Of a stretch of 54,684 bases of DNA, positions 8,197-16,795 are shown piece after piece. The stretch spans positions 1 through 54,684 of the forward strand of contig CADAZX010000008.1 of NCBI GenBank assembly GCA_902792515.1. The letters are read 5' to 3'. The notes beneath the pieces are model-generated. The model was not told where the DNA came from. It worked only from the letters and a program-made list of their open reading frames with translations, and made no database searches. The position numbers were made by a program, and so were the translations under genes. This DNA comes from an uncultured Ruminococcus sp. (GTDB taxonomy: Bacteria; Bacillota; Clostridia; UBA1212). The first letter of the stretch is position 1. Each line of letters starts with the position of its first letter.

Positions 8197-10428
8197 TCAG
8201 AACGTATATGTGTTGATGCCCGGCACCAGCAGGAACTCGGCGTCGCCGTACACGAAAACAGCCTTCTTTCCCGCGGGCAGCACGATCTCGCAACACGTCC
8301 TTCCGTCTTTCTTTTCGTAGGAGACGGAGACCTTTCCGCACGGAAGCTCGCGCGAGCCGGCCAGTTTTGTGAGCGAAGCAGGTATAAACGGCTTTATTAT
8401 AAGCTTTTCGTAACCTGCCGAACCGGCCGGCTGGGTAATTCCGAGCAGCCTTTCAAAGAAGTAGGCGATGACCGAGCCGAACATAGGATGGCTGTGAGAC
8501 CTGTCGCACGTGGAGTTGATCCAGTACTCGCTGAACGTTGTAAAGCCCGCCTTCATCCACGTCGCGAAGGCGCCGTCCGAAACCATCAGTGAAACGGCCA
8601 GATCGCCTTGCCCTAAGTCGAAAAGAACTTTTGTGAGCACGTCGGTGCCGCAGATTCCCGTATCATAACGCCCGAGCGCGCGATAGTAATCCACAAGGCG
8701 CCGCGCGGTGACTTCGTTGCCGAGGCCGAGGTCAAGCGCAAACGCGTTCGCGCCCTGAATGTTGGCGAGGAAGTTGCAGTCCCATGTATTATAATAGGCG
8801 CCGTTTGTGGCCTTAAGGCGGATGTCGGCGAGGTTTTCGAGTTCGGGAATGTCCTGCTCGTGGCCGAGGAGGCGGGCGAGCTCAATGACACGGCGGATAG
8901 ATTTAATAAAATAATAGTTGTTCACGAAGCCGGCGGGAAGCGCGGTCGGGGTAAGGGTGCACCAGTCTCCGAGGCACCACTCGCCTTTTTTGTCGCTGAC
9001 CACTATATTATTAAGAGAGTGGTCTTTGAGGTAGCGGAAATATTCCAGCATCTGCGGGTAGAGCCGCGCGGCCGGTTCGAGATCTCCGTACTCTTTATAA
9101 AACCTGTAGGGAACTTCGACGATGGCGCAGCCCCACGCACCGGGACCGCCTCCGCTGCGAAGGTATGGCGCCGTGTACTGAACGTGACCTGTTTTAATAT
9201 CCTGGCAGTCGGATATGTCGTTGATCCATTTCCGGTAGAATTCCTTCGCGTCAAGCGCCGACATAGCGGCGTGGCACGTCAGCTGGCCGTCGCCCGTGTA
9301 ACCGCGGCGCTCTATGTGAGGGCAGTCCGATGGGATGCCTGCGTGCATGTTGCTGAGCTGGGTGTTAATATACGCGCGGTAGATCCAGTTCAGGACGTCG
9401 TTGTCAGTCTCAAACGTGGACGAAACGGGAACGTCGGCGTGAACGGTGCTGATAAGTACGTTTCCGGTCTCGCCTTCAACCATAAAATATCTGAAAGCGA
9501 ACCATGTGAAAAACGGGCTGGCAGTGCGTTCTTTACCGTCGGGAACGACAGTGAAGCGCTGGCGGTGGTTAAACCGCATGTCGGGAAGCAGTTCGGGCGT
9601 TATCTCCTCGGAAAAAACGGCTTTTATTTCTTCTTTACACGACGCGGGAATTGTTATAAAGGGGATCGCCGAAACGTTGGCGCCTGCGTCGTACACCGCG
9701 AAAGGAATCTCGCGTCCCGACTCGTCCGTTTTAGTGCCTTTGTTAATTAGCTTGGGCTCGAACGGCTCCGACGTGCTGTCTCCGGGACACGCCGAAAACA
9801 CGTAGTCTGTCTCGACAGGCTTTGCGGGAATCGCGAACGGCAGAAGCGCCTCGCTTTCCGGGTCCATATCTCCTAAGAAACTGTCGTCAAAACCGTTAAA
9901 GTTCTGACTTTCAAACTGCGTCAGGTGGTAAGTCTTTACAAAACCGCGCGCGATTCTGTCTTTTTCCGACGCGACGAACATCTCGTGCCTGCCGTCCTTC
10001 TCGACGTCAACGCAGTAAATGGCCTTCGGGTCGCCGAACCGTCCGCCCTCATAAGTGTACCATCCGCCTCCGAAATATATCGCGAGAACGTTGTCTCCTT
10101 CGCGCACGTATTCGGTTATATCTATTTCGGGAACGATAAGCCTGTGGCCGTGCAGTTCCTCGTCGATTGGATAAGCGGCGCGCGCCTCATAGTCCGTGCT
10201 TAGAGGCAAAAAGCGCGCGCGCGTTACTTCGACACCGTTTACGTAGGCGTGGAAAAAGCCGAGGCCTACAGCTCTTAAGACGACCCGGTCGGGGCTGCTC
10301 ACGCTGAAATGTGCCCTGAGAATAGGGAAAAGCGGAGTGCCTGAGGGATCTTCGTTTGCGTTGGTCGCCGCGGAATACGGACCGGCGGCAAGCCACAGCG
10401 CGCCGCCGAACATTTCTTTTTGTGTCAT
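8197..10428 (-). CDS. Alpha-L-rhamnosidase-like glycoside hydrolase (GH78 type)
   Basis: This 743-residue protein has N-terminal beta-sandwich regions and a C-terminal (alpha/alpha)6-barrel. The segment CPHIERRGYTGDGQ, near residue 365, corresponds to the GH78 motif CPQRERLGWTGD with its catalytic-site acidic residues. Further barrel motifs include GDWCTLTP and FTTFSEYW. The family releases terminal L-rhamnose from pectin side chains or glycosides. No signal peptide is seen, so it should act on imported oligosaccharides. The start ATG follows GGGAGG and overlaps the upstream glycosyltransferase stop by four bases (ATGA), indicating translational coupling. It lacks a C-terminal anchor. Confidence 0.85.
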   Translation of the reverse strand: MTQKEMFGGALWLAAGPYSAATNANEDPSGTPLFPILRAHFSVSSPDRVVLRAVGLGFFHAYVNGVEVTRARFLPLSTDYEARAAYPIDEELHGHRLIVPEIDITEYVREGDNVLAIYFGGGWYTYEGGRFGDPKAIYCVDVEKDGRHEMFVASEKDRIARGFVKTYHLTQFESQNFNGFDDSFLGDMDPESEALLPFAIPAKPVETDYVFSACPGDSTSEPFEPKLINKGTKTDESGREIPFAVYDAGANVSAIPFITIPASCKEEIKAVFSEEITPELLPDMRFNHRQRFTVVPDGKERTASPFFTWFAFRYFMVEGETGNVLISTVHADVPVSSTFETDNDVLNWIYRAYINTQLSNMHAGIPSDCPHIERRGYTGDGQLTCHAAMSALDAKEFYRKWINDISDCQDIKTGHVQYTAPYLRSGGGPGAWGCAIVEVPYRFYKEYGDLEPAARLYPQMLEYFRYLKDHSLNNIVVSDKKGEWCLGDWCTLTPTALPAGFVNNYYFIKSIRRVIELARLLGHEQDIPELENLADIRLKATNGAYYNTWDCNFLANIQGANAFALDLGLGNEVTARRLVDYYRALGRYDTGICGTDVLTKVLFDLGQGDLAVSLMVSDGAFATWMKAGFTTFSEYWINSTCDRSHSHPMFGSVIAYFFERLLGITQPAGSAGYEKLIIKPFIPASLTKLAGSRELPCGKVSVSYEKKDGRTCCEIVLPAGKKAVFVYGDAEFLLVPGINTYTF

Positions 10429-11612
10429 ACGGTTGTTCCTCCCGTGATTTTTTTGATTGCTTCTATATACGCGTCCGCGCTGCGGGCGTCGTTTACGACT
10501 ATGCCGTTTGTGACGGTCTCAGGTGAGCCGCACGTGTTAGAGGACACGACGGGCGTGCCGCAGGCCTGCGCTTCGAGAGGAACCATGGGGTAGTTGTCCT
10601 CAAGCGACGGGTTCACGAGCACGTCTGCGAGTGAGTAGAGGGATGCGAGGCCGGCGGGCGAAGCCGTCCGGCCGAGCGGTATGAAGTTGCCGGGTACAAA
10701 GCCTTTTTGCGATGGGGCTAATTTGCCTTTTTTTCGGGAAAATTCCCGAAGCTGCTTTTTGCTGAGCCCGACGGCGCATACAGTGTGATCCGGCAGTTTG
10801 CGGGCGATTTCCACAACGACGGGGAGCTGTTTTCTGTCGTCCCAGACCATCGCCACAGACAGGACGACCGGCTTCTCCAACGGAATTCCGTAAAGCGCGG
10901 CAGCCTCTTTTATTTCACCCTCGCTTCTTTTATAGAAAACGGATGTGTCGGGTTCGTTCTTTCTCACCGTGCAGCGGTATTTTGAAAGGAACGACTGGGA
11001 AATCTCGCTCTTCAGCCACTCCGACGGCGAAACGAGAATGGTCCTGTCAACGGGAAGTGTCGTGAAAAGCTGCTTTTTATAGGCAAATTCCCGCTTTGCG
11101 GTGTCGAGCAGCGACCTCGGGTATTTCCGGTGTCCGTAAGGGCACGAAGCGCAGCGCTCCGATTTCGCGGCACCCTCCGGATCCTTCCACTGCTCGCAGT
11201 TGACCGCGCTGAAATACGCGCATCTTCCCGTGAAAGCCCACGCGTCGTGCATAAACCAGTAAATCTTCGTCTTTTTTGTTTTAGCCAGAGTCTCAAAAAG
11301 CGTTTTTAAATGAATGTAGTACCCGTGAACGTTGTGGAGAATTATGACGTCCGGATCGAGTTTTTCGAGCTCCCGGCACAGTTTTTTAGTTGCAAAATAG
11401 CTCCCGTGCCCGTTCAGCCCGACCCTCGCCAGAAAAACGTGAAACAGCGTGGAAAAAACGTTCCCCACGCGTTTTTCATCGGGAATCCTCCCGCTTACGC
11501 GCCCGAAGAAACAGTGCACGGAAGAACCCTCCGCAAGCGCACTGTCACGAATCTGCCTGACAATTGCCCCGGTGCTTCCAAAGTCGGACACATTAATCTG
11601 GACAACCGTCAT
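10425..11612 (-). CDS. Glycosyltransferase, GT4-like (group 1)
   Basis: This 395-residue predicted GT-B-fold glycosyltransferase begins MTVVQINVSDFGSTGAIVRQ. The donor-binding region contains PSLEDNYPMVPLEAQACGTPVV, in which the two glutamates of the E-x7-E motif are recognisable, followed by CGSPETV. A Cys-rich middle (CAYFSAVNCEQWKDPEG and CASCPYGH) is typical of the WcaC-like colanic-acid-type subgroup. It would add a sugar to a surface polysaccharide. The start is the ATG after GGAGG with a 7-base spacer; a TTG directly before it is less likely. It is coupled to the rhamnosidase gene, an odd pairing of synthesis with hydrolysis. Confidence 0.88.
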   Translation of the reverse strand: MTVVQINVSDFGSTGAIVRQIRDSALAEGSSVHCFFGRVSGRIPDEKRVGNVFSTLFHVFLARVGLNGHGSYFATKKLCRELEKLDPDVIILHNVHGYYIHLKTLFETLAKTKKTKIYWFMHDAWAFTGRCAYFSAVNCEQWKDPEGAAKSERCASCPYGHRKYPRSLLDTAKREFAYKKQLFTTLPVDRTILVSPSEWLKSEISQSFLSKYRCTVRKNEPDTSVFYKRSEGEIKEAAALYGIPLEKPVVLSVAMVWDDRKQLPVVVEIARKLPDHTVCAVGLSKKQLREFSRKKGKLAPSQKGFVPGNFIPLGRTASPAGLASLYSLADVLVNPSLEDNYPMVPLEAQACGTPVVSSNTCGSPETVTNGIVVNDARSADAYIEAIKKITGGTTV

Positions 11613-11653
11613 CAAAACACCTCCGAAAACCGTACTGTCGCCACGATATGTTT

Positions 11654-11682
11654 ATTATATTATTGCGCCGCCGTTTTTTCAA
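11654..11682 (-). promoter_or_regulatory. Promoter of the glycosyltransferase-rhamnosidase operon
   Basis: On the minus strand TTGAAA (11677-11682) and TATAAT (11654-11659) are separated by 17 bases. The ATG of the glycosyltransferase lies about 40 bases downstream. Confidence 0.7.
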
Positions 11683-11775
11683 CGACTTTTTGATAGCCTT
11701 CCCGAATCTCCGGCTTTTCGCACGTGCGGCGGGAACGAAACGGGCGGCGGAGTTTGTGGGGCTACGTGCCAAAAA

Positions 11776-12015
11776 GTGGCGAATCGCGTCGAAGGGTGGC
11801 GAATTGTGACGAAGAGTGTCGAATTGTGTCGAATTGTGACGAATTGTGACGAAAAATGTCGAAATGCGACGAAAAGTGACGAATTGCGTCGAAAATAAAA
11901 CATGGGTCGAAAAGCGACGAATTCTGTCGAAAAATGACGAAAAATGTCGAACAACGACGAAAAATGACGAATTATGACGAAAACTGTCGAAATATGACGA
12001 AAAGTGACGCACGGT
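11776..12015. repeat. 10-bp tandem array of GWCGA units upstream of the Tad operon
   Basis: The pentamer GACGA or GTCGA recurs every 10 bases. There are twelve units from about 11778 to 11888 (the first with variant GGCGA), a gap of 18 bases over TAAAACATGG, then eleven units from 11906 to 12006. The consensus is GTGWCGAAWW. The spacing of one helical turn puts every unit on the same DNA face. The block occupies most of the gap between the divergent glycosyltransferase and Tad operons and ends about 70 bases before tadA. A possible -10 box TATCAT is at 12045-12050. No gene is seen in it. Confidence 0.95.
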
Positions 12016-12086
12016 GCAGACTTTCGGAGGGCGAAAAAGTGTGGTATCATCACACTGCGGGAAACCGCGGGAGGGAGATGAACGCC

Positions 12087-13289
12087 ATGCAAAACCAGTT
12101 TTACGTTGATTACGTCGAGAAATCGCTTGCCAAAAAGCTTGCGCCCGGAGTCGTGTACTCAGATCGCGAATTTGAGGATCTTGTCAAGGGATGTGTTGCC
12201 GAGCTGGCAGAAAAAATCACGATAGACGAAAGCGTAGCGAAGAAACTGACGAATGAGATTTTCTGCGCGCACCGTAAGCTCGGGATTCTGCAGCCGCTTC
12301 TTGACGATCCGGAAGTGAACGAGATTATGATCAACGGGACGGATTCTATTTTTCTTGAAAGAGGCGGAAGGATGGAACGGTACAGCGAGCGTTTTTCGGA
12401 TGCGGGTATGCTTTTTAATGTGATTCAGTCGATGGTTTCATGGGTCAACAGGACAGTGAACGAAAGCTCGCCTATTGTGGACGCGAGGCTTTCAGACGGA
12501 TCGAGGGTAAACGTTGTGCTGAAGCCCGTTGCACTTAACGGACCGATAGTGACGGTGAGAAAATTTCCGGACAGGGTTTTCACGATGCGGGAATTGGAGG
12601 AGGGCGGGTGTATAAGCGAGGAAGAGGCGCTGTTTCTGAAATTGTGTGTTGAGGCGAGGGTGAACATTTTTGTGTCCGGAGGGACCGCCAGCGGGAAAAC
12701 CACTTTTCTTAACGTGCTGTGCGGGTTTGTTCCCGAAGAGGAGCGTATCGTGACTGTGGAGGACTCGGCTGAACTGAGACTCTCGCCGCCGAATCTGGTT
12801 AGGCTGGAGACAAGGGCGGCGGGCCCGGGAGGAAACGGAGAGATCAGTATGAGAACGCTTATTAAAACATCGCTTCGAATGAGACCGGACAGAATAATTG
12901 TAGGGGAGGTCAGGGATATGGCGGCACTCGATATGCTTCAGGCAATGTGCACGGGGCACGACGGAAGTATGTCTACGGCACACGCAAATTCCGCGGCAGA
13001 CGCGGTGACCAGAATCGAGACAATGGCTCTTTGGGAGGGAAACATAAACAGTGAGGCAGTCAGAAAACAAATTGCGTCAGGCTTGGATCTGATCGTTCAT
13101 ATGGTAAGGGACAGCGCGATGAAGCGGTCTGTAGAGGAAATCTGCGCGACATGCGGAATGGAGAACGGAAACGTGAAGATGTGCACGCTGTTCAAAAACG
13201 GCTTGAAGACAAATCCGGTCACGAAGGAGATGCGTATTTATGAAAAACTCAAAAAACACGGGTATACCGAAGCGGTTGACGAAGAGTGA
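12087..13289 (+). CDS. tadA: Tad/CpaF-type secretion ATPase
   Basis: This 400-residue ATPase powers assembly of a type IVb (Tad/Flp) pilus at the inner face of the membrane. The Walker A motif GGTASGKTT is near residues 194-202. The Walker B region is near RPDRIIVGEVRD, and the histidine segment MCTGHDGSMSTAHANS near 290-305 is typical of the CpaF family. The start is the ATG at 12087, about nine bases after GGGAGGGAG; an ATG three codons earlier lies too close to that site. It begins a tightly packed tadA-tadB-tadC-flp operon and overlaps tadB by 50 bases. Confidence 0.92.
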   Translation: MQNQFYVDYVEKSLAKKLAPGVVYSDREFEDLVKGCVAELAEKITIDESVAKKLTNEIFCAHRKLGILQPLLDDPEVNEIMINGTDSIFLERGGRMERYSERFSDAGMLFNVIQSMVSWVNRTVNESSPIVDARLSDGSRVNVVLKPVALNGPIVTVRKFPDRVFTMRELEEGGCISEEEALFLKLCVEARVNIFVSGGTASGKTTFLNVLCGFVPEEERIVTVEDSAELRLSPPNLVRLETRAAGPGGNGEISMRTLIKTSLRMRPDRIIVGEVRDMAALDMLQAMCTGHDGSMSTAHANSAADAVTRIETMALWEGNINSEAVRKQIASGLDLIVHMVRDSAMKRSVEEICATCGMENGNVKMCTLFKNGLKTNPVTKEMRIYEKLKKHGYTEAVDEE

Positions 13290-14061
13290 AAAGAAAGGAA
13301 AGGGCGCGGGCGAAGCAAAACCCCGGGATATGTACGAACCGACGTTATTTGCCTATATTTCGGTCGGATTGATTGCTGCCGCGGCTGCAGTGGCAGGGGG
13401 TATGATTCTTTCGGGAAGGATAATTGTATCAATCGTTCTTGCGGGAGCGATCCTCCCGTACGCAATAAAAGAGTTCCGGGAATCTTACCGGGCCAGCCGG
13501 AAGCGTAAGGTAGAAAAACAGTTTTTGGAGGCGATGCAGCTCGTTCTGTCGGATGTGTCGGCAGGGAACACTGTTGAACAGGCGTTTGTAAATTTGTACG
13601 AGCAGTACGAAAACGGTGACAGTATGAAGATCGATCTTATAGCGGTCGATATCCTTCAGATCAACAGGAACGCGAAGATGAATTACTCGTTTTACGATGA
13701 ACTGCAGATTTTTGCGCTGAAAACAAAAAGCGAGGACATTATCAGCTGCGCCAAGGCGATTTCAATTGCCGGATGCAAGGGAGGCGACATGGTGTATATT
13801 ATAAGAAACGCACTTGCGAACATGAGAATCAAGCAGGAGACAGACGACGAGGTTCAGCGGACGCTGGCGATGCCGAAATACAACCTGAGAATAATAACTG
13901 TCATGCCTTTTGCGCTTGTTCTGCTGATGAGAGCTGTTTCGCGTGACTACATCGAAACGCTTTACAGGAGCAAGGTCGGAAGCATAGTTGTCGCGGCGGC
14001 TGCGGCGGTAATCTTTCTGGCGTGGATTTTCGGCAATAAAATATCGTCCGTCAAACTGTGA
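13240..14061 (+). CDS. tadB: TadB-like pilus inner-membrane platform protein
   Basis: This 273-residue membrane protein has a basic N-terminal tail, two adjacent hydrophobic segments near residues 38-76, a cytoplasmic T2SF (GspF-like) domain with LEAMQLVLSDVSAGNTVEQAF, and two C-terminal membrane segments near 220-265. This is the TadB layout. The start ATG at 13240 lies inside tadA and follows AAGGAGAT; the next gene overlaps its stop by four bases. With TadC it should form the platform that TadA drives. Confidence 0.82.
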   Translation: MKNSKNTGIPKRLTKSEKKGKGAGEAKPRDMYEPTLFAYISVGLIAAAAAVAGGMILSGRIIVSIVLAGAILPYAIKEFRESYRASRKRKVEKQFLEAMQLVLSDVSAGNTVEQAFVNLYEQYENGDSMKIDLIAVDILQINRNAKMNYSFYDELQIFALKTKSEDIISCAKAISIAGCKGGDMVYIIRNALANMRIKQETDDEVQRTLAMPKYNLRIITVMPFALVLLMRAVSRDYIETLYRSKVGSIVVAAAAAVIFLAWIFGNKISSVKL

Positions 14062-14822
14062 CCGGAGGTGAAGAGGGTTTGGGCATTACGATATTAAAAA
14101 GGAGGAAAAACGGGATTCTTCAGAATTACAACAGCGGCGTTCTGGCAAAAATGAAATTTCTGTACGGAAACCGGTTTGAAAAAAAGAAGGCGGAGAGGAA
14201 ACGTCTGCTGATTATTATGCTCCCGGCAGCGGTATGTATTACGGCAGTTGCGTTTTTCGCGGGACTTAAATCGGTCGAAATCGTTGCTCTTTCTTTGGGA
14301 ATTCCGTTCGGTATCATCGGATTTTCGGAGTACTCGGTTTTTGACAAGGCCAAGAAAAAGCAGAGGAAACTGAGGCTCGGACTTGCCGATCTTGCCGAGA
14401 GACTGGCGGTGTTGCTTGACGCGGGAGTAAATGTCTGGAGCGCGCTTGTGGACGTGAGTTCGATGATGAAGGAGCAGGACGGCGCGCTCGGGGATGAGCT
14501 GAGGATGGCGGTAAACGACTACTGCGGCGCCAACGGGTATTACTATTCACCCGAAGAGGCCTTGGAAAATATGGCCGCAAGGTGCGGTGACGCATCGGTC
14601 AGCACGTTCGTGTCGCTGGTGCTTCAGAATTCGAGAAAGGGCTCTACGGAGCTTGCGTCGCTACTGAGACTTCAGGCGGTGAACCAGCGCACGGAAAGAA
14701 AGGCACTGGCTAAACAAATGGCAGACGAGGCGTCTACGCTGATGCTGATTCCGTCGGCAATGATACTTGCGGCTATACTTGTTTTGACCGCGGCGCCGGC
14801 GGTGATCGGATTTATGTCGTGA
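14058..14822 (+). CDS. tadC: TadC-like pilus inner-membrane platform protein
   Basis: This 254-residue protein has two hydrophobic segments near residues 50-95, the T2SF-domain pattern LADLAERLAVLLDAGVNVWSAL, SFVSLVLQNSRKG-like helices, and a C-terminal membrane helix. It is the TadC partner of the previous gene. The assumed start is a GTG overlapping the tadB stop (GTGA). A TTG seven codons downstream with GGAGG before it is a real alternative. No separate prepilin peptidase gene is present nearby. Confidence 0.8.
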   Translation: MTGGEEGLGITILKRRKNGILQNYNSGVLAKMKFLYGNRFEKKKAERKRLLIIMLPAAVCITAVAFFAGLKSVEIVALSLGIPFGIIGFSEYSVFDKAKKKQRKLRLGLADLAERLAVLLDAGVNVWSALVDVSSMMKEQDGALGDELRMAVNDYCGANGYYYSPEEALENMAARCGDASVSTFVSLVLQNSRKGSTELASLLRLQAVNQRTERKALAKQMADEASTLMLIPSAMILAAILVLTAAPAVIGFMS

Positions 14823-14863
14823 TTGAGATTTGAATAATTATGAAAGAGAAGGGGGAGATTATT

Positions 14864-15109
14864 ATGAAAAACAAAACTAATGTGTTTTCGGGGGTTAAAT
14901 CGAAGTGCTTTGCGGCAGCGGCGGCAGTGAGGGCAAGGCTGGACGCGATGAAAGAAGATATAAACGGAATGGGTACTATCGAGGTGGTATTGATCGTGGC
15001 GGTTCTTGTTGCGCTGGCATTGCTTTTTAAGACGTTCATTACGCGCTATGCAAATACTATTTTCGAGTCGATTGAATCGAAAACCGAGAATGCGCTCGGC
15101 GATTGGTAA
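14864..15109 (+). CDS. flp: Flp-type (type IVb) pilin
   Basis: This 81-residue protein has a basic, alanine-rich leader of about 34 residues, then MGTIEVVLIVAVLVALALLF, a hydrophobic helix preceded by the Gly-x-x-Glu pattern of Flp prepilins. Cleavage is expected after the Gly at about residue 37, leaving a mature pilin of about 45 residues with the conserved Glu. The start ATG follows GGGGGAG. It directly follows tadC, which fits the major pilin of the Tad system. A prepilin peptidase must be encoded elsewhere. Confidence 0.85.
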   Translation: MKNKTNVFSGVKSKCFAAAAAVRARLDAMKEDINGMGTIEVVLIVAVLVALALLFKTFITRYANTIFESIESKTENALGDW

Positions 15110-15145
15110 AATGACGGGTTTTAGAAAGAAAAGGAGGTGACAGAC

Positions 15146-16348
15146 ATGACGGAAGAAAAGGAGGTAAAGCCGGAAAACGGTGAACCCGAAGAAGACGGTG
15201 ATCTTGCCGCGGAACGCGACGTCGTGTACGACGCGAAGCAAAAAAGCGGAGAAGAAACCGGCGAAGACGATGACGAGCCGCCGTGGATAGATACGGAACT
15301 CAAACCGGGCTCCGGAGAAGTCTTACATACAAAAAAGGATGATCCCGGACAGGAAGCGAGAATTCAAATCAGCTACGACAGGTCGAACGTGGTTCTGAGA
15401 CTGTATCTGAAAGACTCGTTTGAATTGTATAAGCGCGCCAAAAAGGAGTTTGCTTCCGGTGTTCCCGGGGACTGCCTGGAAATGGCACAGGGATCCGTTG
15501 CGCCGGGAGGCTACACGTGCGTAATATGCGGAAAGATGTCGCTGAAATCGCTTGTCTGCGGGGAGGAGACTGTGACGCTTAGAAATTTCGACGCGTTTCT
15601 GAACTGTGTATGCCTGCTGCTTGAGAGCGGTATCAGGAAAGAGATTGACATTAAAGACGTAGTTTTCGACTACAACGCGATTTTTGTCAGGAATCCGGAC
15701 ACGGAGTACAGGTTTGTTTATATGCCCGGGCTCCGGTACGCCGGGAACAGGATTTCGATTGCGGAACTGGTGAAAGTGATTTTTCTGAATCTTGACACTG
15801 ACCTTCTGGCGGCAACAGACTACAACACTATCTGCGCGCTGATAAAAACTTTGAGACAGGAGTCGGAGCCCGAGGAGATTAAAGAAACCGTGGAACGGAT
15901 AAGAGGACAGCTTGAAAGCTACCTCGTGTCAGTGCCGCTGAGGCTCAAGCTCAAAAACGTCCTTAAATTCCCGGATAAAAAGGTGAAGGCGGGACCTGTT
16001 GCGAAGGAAGAAAAAGCGGTTGCGGTTATTGCGGGGGTGGACAGTCTGGAGGGGCTGTATTCGGAGGTGGAGATAGGCAGGAACTCGCCGGCGGTATTCC
16101 GGATAGGCAGAGACGACTCGTGGTCGGACGCAAAGGTTTTGGACCTTTTTGCCAGCCGCAGACACGCGGAGGTGACTCTCGATTTCGAGGGCAAAATGCG
16201 GGTGACCAACTTTTCCGTGAACGGTACGGTTGTTAACGGAGAGAGACTGAGCGGCGAGGAGGAGTTTGTGCTTGGAGACGAAGAGGTCAAACTGTATGTG
16301 ACGCGAACCTGCGGCTTTTCGGTCAGAATGAAAAAGCAGGCGGCGTGA
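15146..16348 (+). CDS. FHA-domain protein of the Tad locus (DUF6382-like N-terminus)
   Basis: This 400-residue protein starts at the ATG eight bases after AAGGAGG. The first 60 residues are acidic and disordered. Residues about 70-270 form a DUF6382-like region common in Clostridia next to Tad genes. The C-terminal forkhead-associated domain is clear: FRIGRDDSWSD, then ASRRHAEV (Arg and His of the phosphothreonine site) and NFSVNGTVVNG. No membrane segment is visible. It probably links the pilus machine to Ser/Thr kinase signalling by binding phosphothreonine; no kinase is encoded nearby. Confidence 0.8.
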   Translation: MTEEKEVKPENGEPEEDGDLAAERDVVYDAKQKSGEETGEDDDEPPWIDTELKPGSGEVLHTKKDDPGQEARIQISYDRSNVVLRLYLKDSFELYKRAKKEFASGVPGDCLEMAQGSVAPGGYTCVICGKMSLKSLVCGEETVTLRNFDAFLNCVCLLLESGIRKEIDIKDVVFDYNAIFVRNPDTEYRFVYMPGLRYAGNRISIAELVKVIFLNLDTDLLAATDYNTICALIKTLRQESEPEEIKETVERIRGQLESYLVSVPLRLKLKNVLKFPDKKVKAGPVAKEEKAVAVIAGVDSLEGLYSEVEIGRNSPAVFRIGRDDSWSDAKVLDLFASRRHAEVTLDFEGKMRVTNFSVNGTVVNGERLSGEEEFVLGDEEVKLYVTRTCGFSVRMKKQAA

Positions 16349-16462
16349 AATGGAAGGATTTCTTAAGAACATAAGGGGGCGGTGAAATTGAGCTGATTCT
16401 TTGATTTTTCGCAATTGAATAAAAAACTATCTTCCAAAATGCTAAATCTGACGCTAAAGTTG

Positions 16463-16491
16463 TTGACAGCGATATCCGTTTGTGCTACAAT
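16463..16491 (+). promoter_or_regulatory. Promoter of the tRNA-Ser / tRNA-Arg unit
   Basis: TTGACA (16463-16468) and TACAAT (16486-16491) are separated by exactly 17 bases. The tRNA-Ser gene starts 24 bases after the -10 box. The rest of the gap after the FHA gene (16349-16462) shows nothing clear. Confidence 0.85.
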
Positions 16492-16515
16492 GCTCAGCGT
16501 GTCCGAAGGTGACAC

Positions 16516-16606
16516 GGAAAGATGGTCGAGCTGGTTTAAGGCACCGGTCTTGAAAACCGGCGATGGTTTTTGCCATCCGTGGGTTCGAATCCCACTCTTT
16601 CCGCCA
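16516..16606 (+). tRNA. tRNA-Ser (anticodon TGA)
   Basis: Class II tRNA of 91 bases. The acceptor stem GGAAAGA pairs with TCTTTCC, a long variable arm follows the anticodon arm, and the T arm is GTGGGTTCGAATCCCAC. The anticodon loop CTTGAAA carries TGA at 16551-16553. CCA is encoded. Confidence 0.97.
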
Positions 16607-16624
16607 CCCGGTCACGCTGAACAC

Positions 16625-16701
16625 GCGCCCATAGCTCAATTGGATAGAGCGTCTGGCTACGGACCAGAAGGTTGTGGATTCGATCTCTGCTGGGCGCGCC
16701 A
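16625..16701 (+). tRNA. tRNA-Arg (anticodon ACG)
   Basis: Seventy-seven bases. The acceptor stem GCGCCCA pairs with TGGGCGC, the D arm has AGCTCAATTGGATAGAGC, and the anticodon loop CTACGGA carries ACG at 16659-16661 (read as ICG after deamination). CCA is encoded. It lies 18 bases after tRNA-Ser, in the same transcript. Confidence 0.97.
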
Positions 16702-16703
16702 AG

Positions 16704-16742
16704 GGGAAGATAGTACCGGTGATGGTCTGTCTTCCCTTTTTT
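16704..16742 (+). terminator. Terminator of the tRNA unit
   Basis: GGGAAGA (16704-16710) pairs with TCTTCCC (16730-16736), followed by six T. It separates the tRNA genes from the ECF transporter genes. Confidence 0.75.
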
Positions 16743-16795
16743 GTTTGATGATTTGGCCGTTAGTTAGAGTTGTTTTGAATCGGCGCCGTTACGGG

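Noticed and set aside
11593..12092. Minus-strand frames rich in Phe, Arg and Ser (RHFSS, FVTIRHNS)
   Set aside because: They are translations of the 10-bp GWCGA array and not a protein gene.
16415..16795. N-terminal extension of EcfT
   Set aside because: This part of the open frame passes through the tRNA-Ser and tRNA-Arg genes and their terminator, so it cannot be coding.
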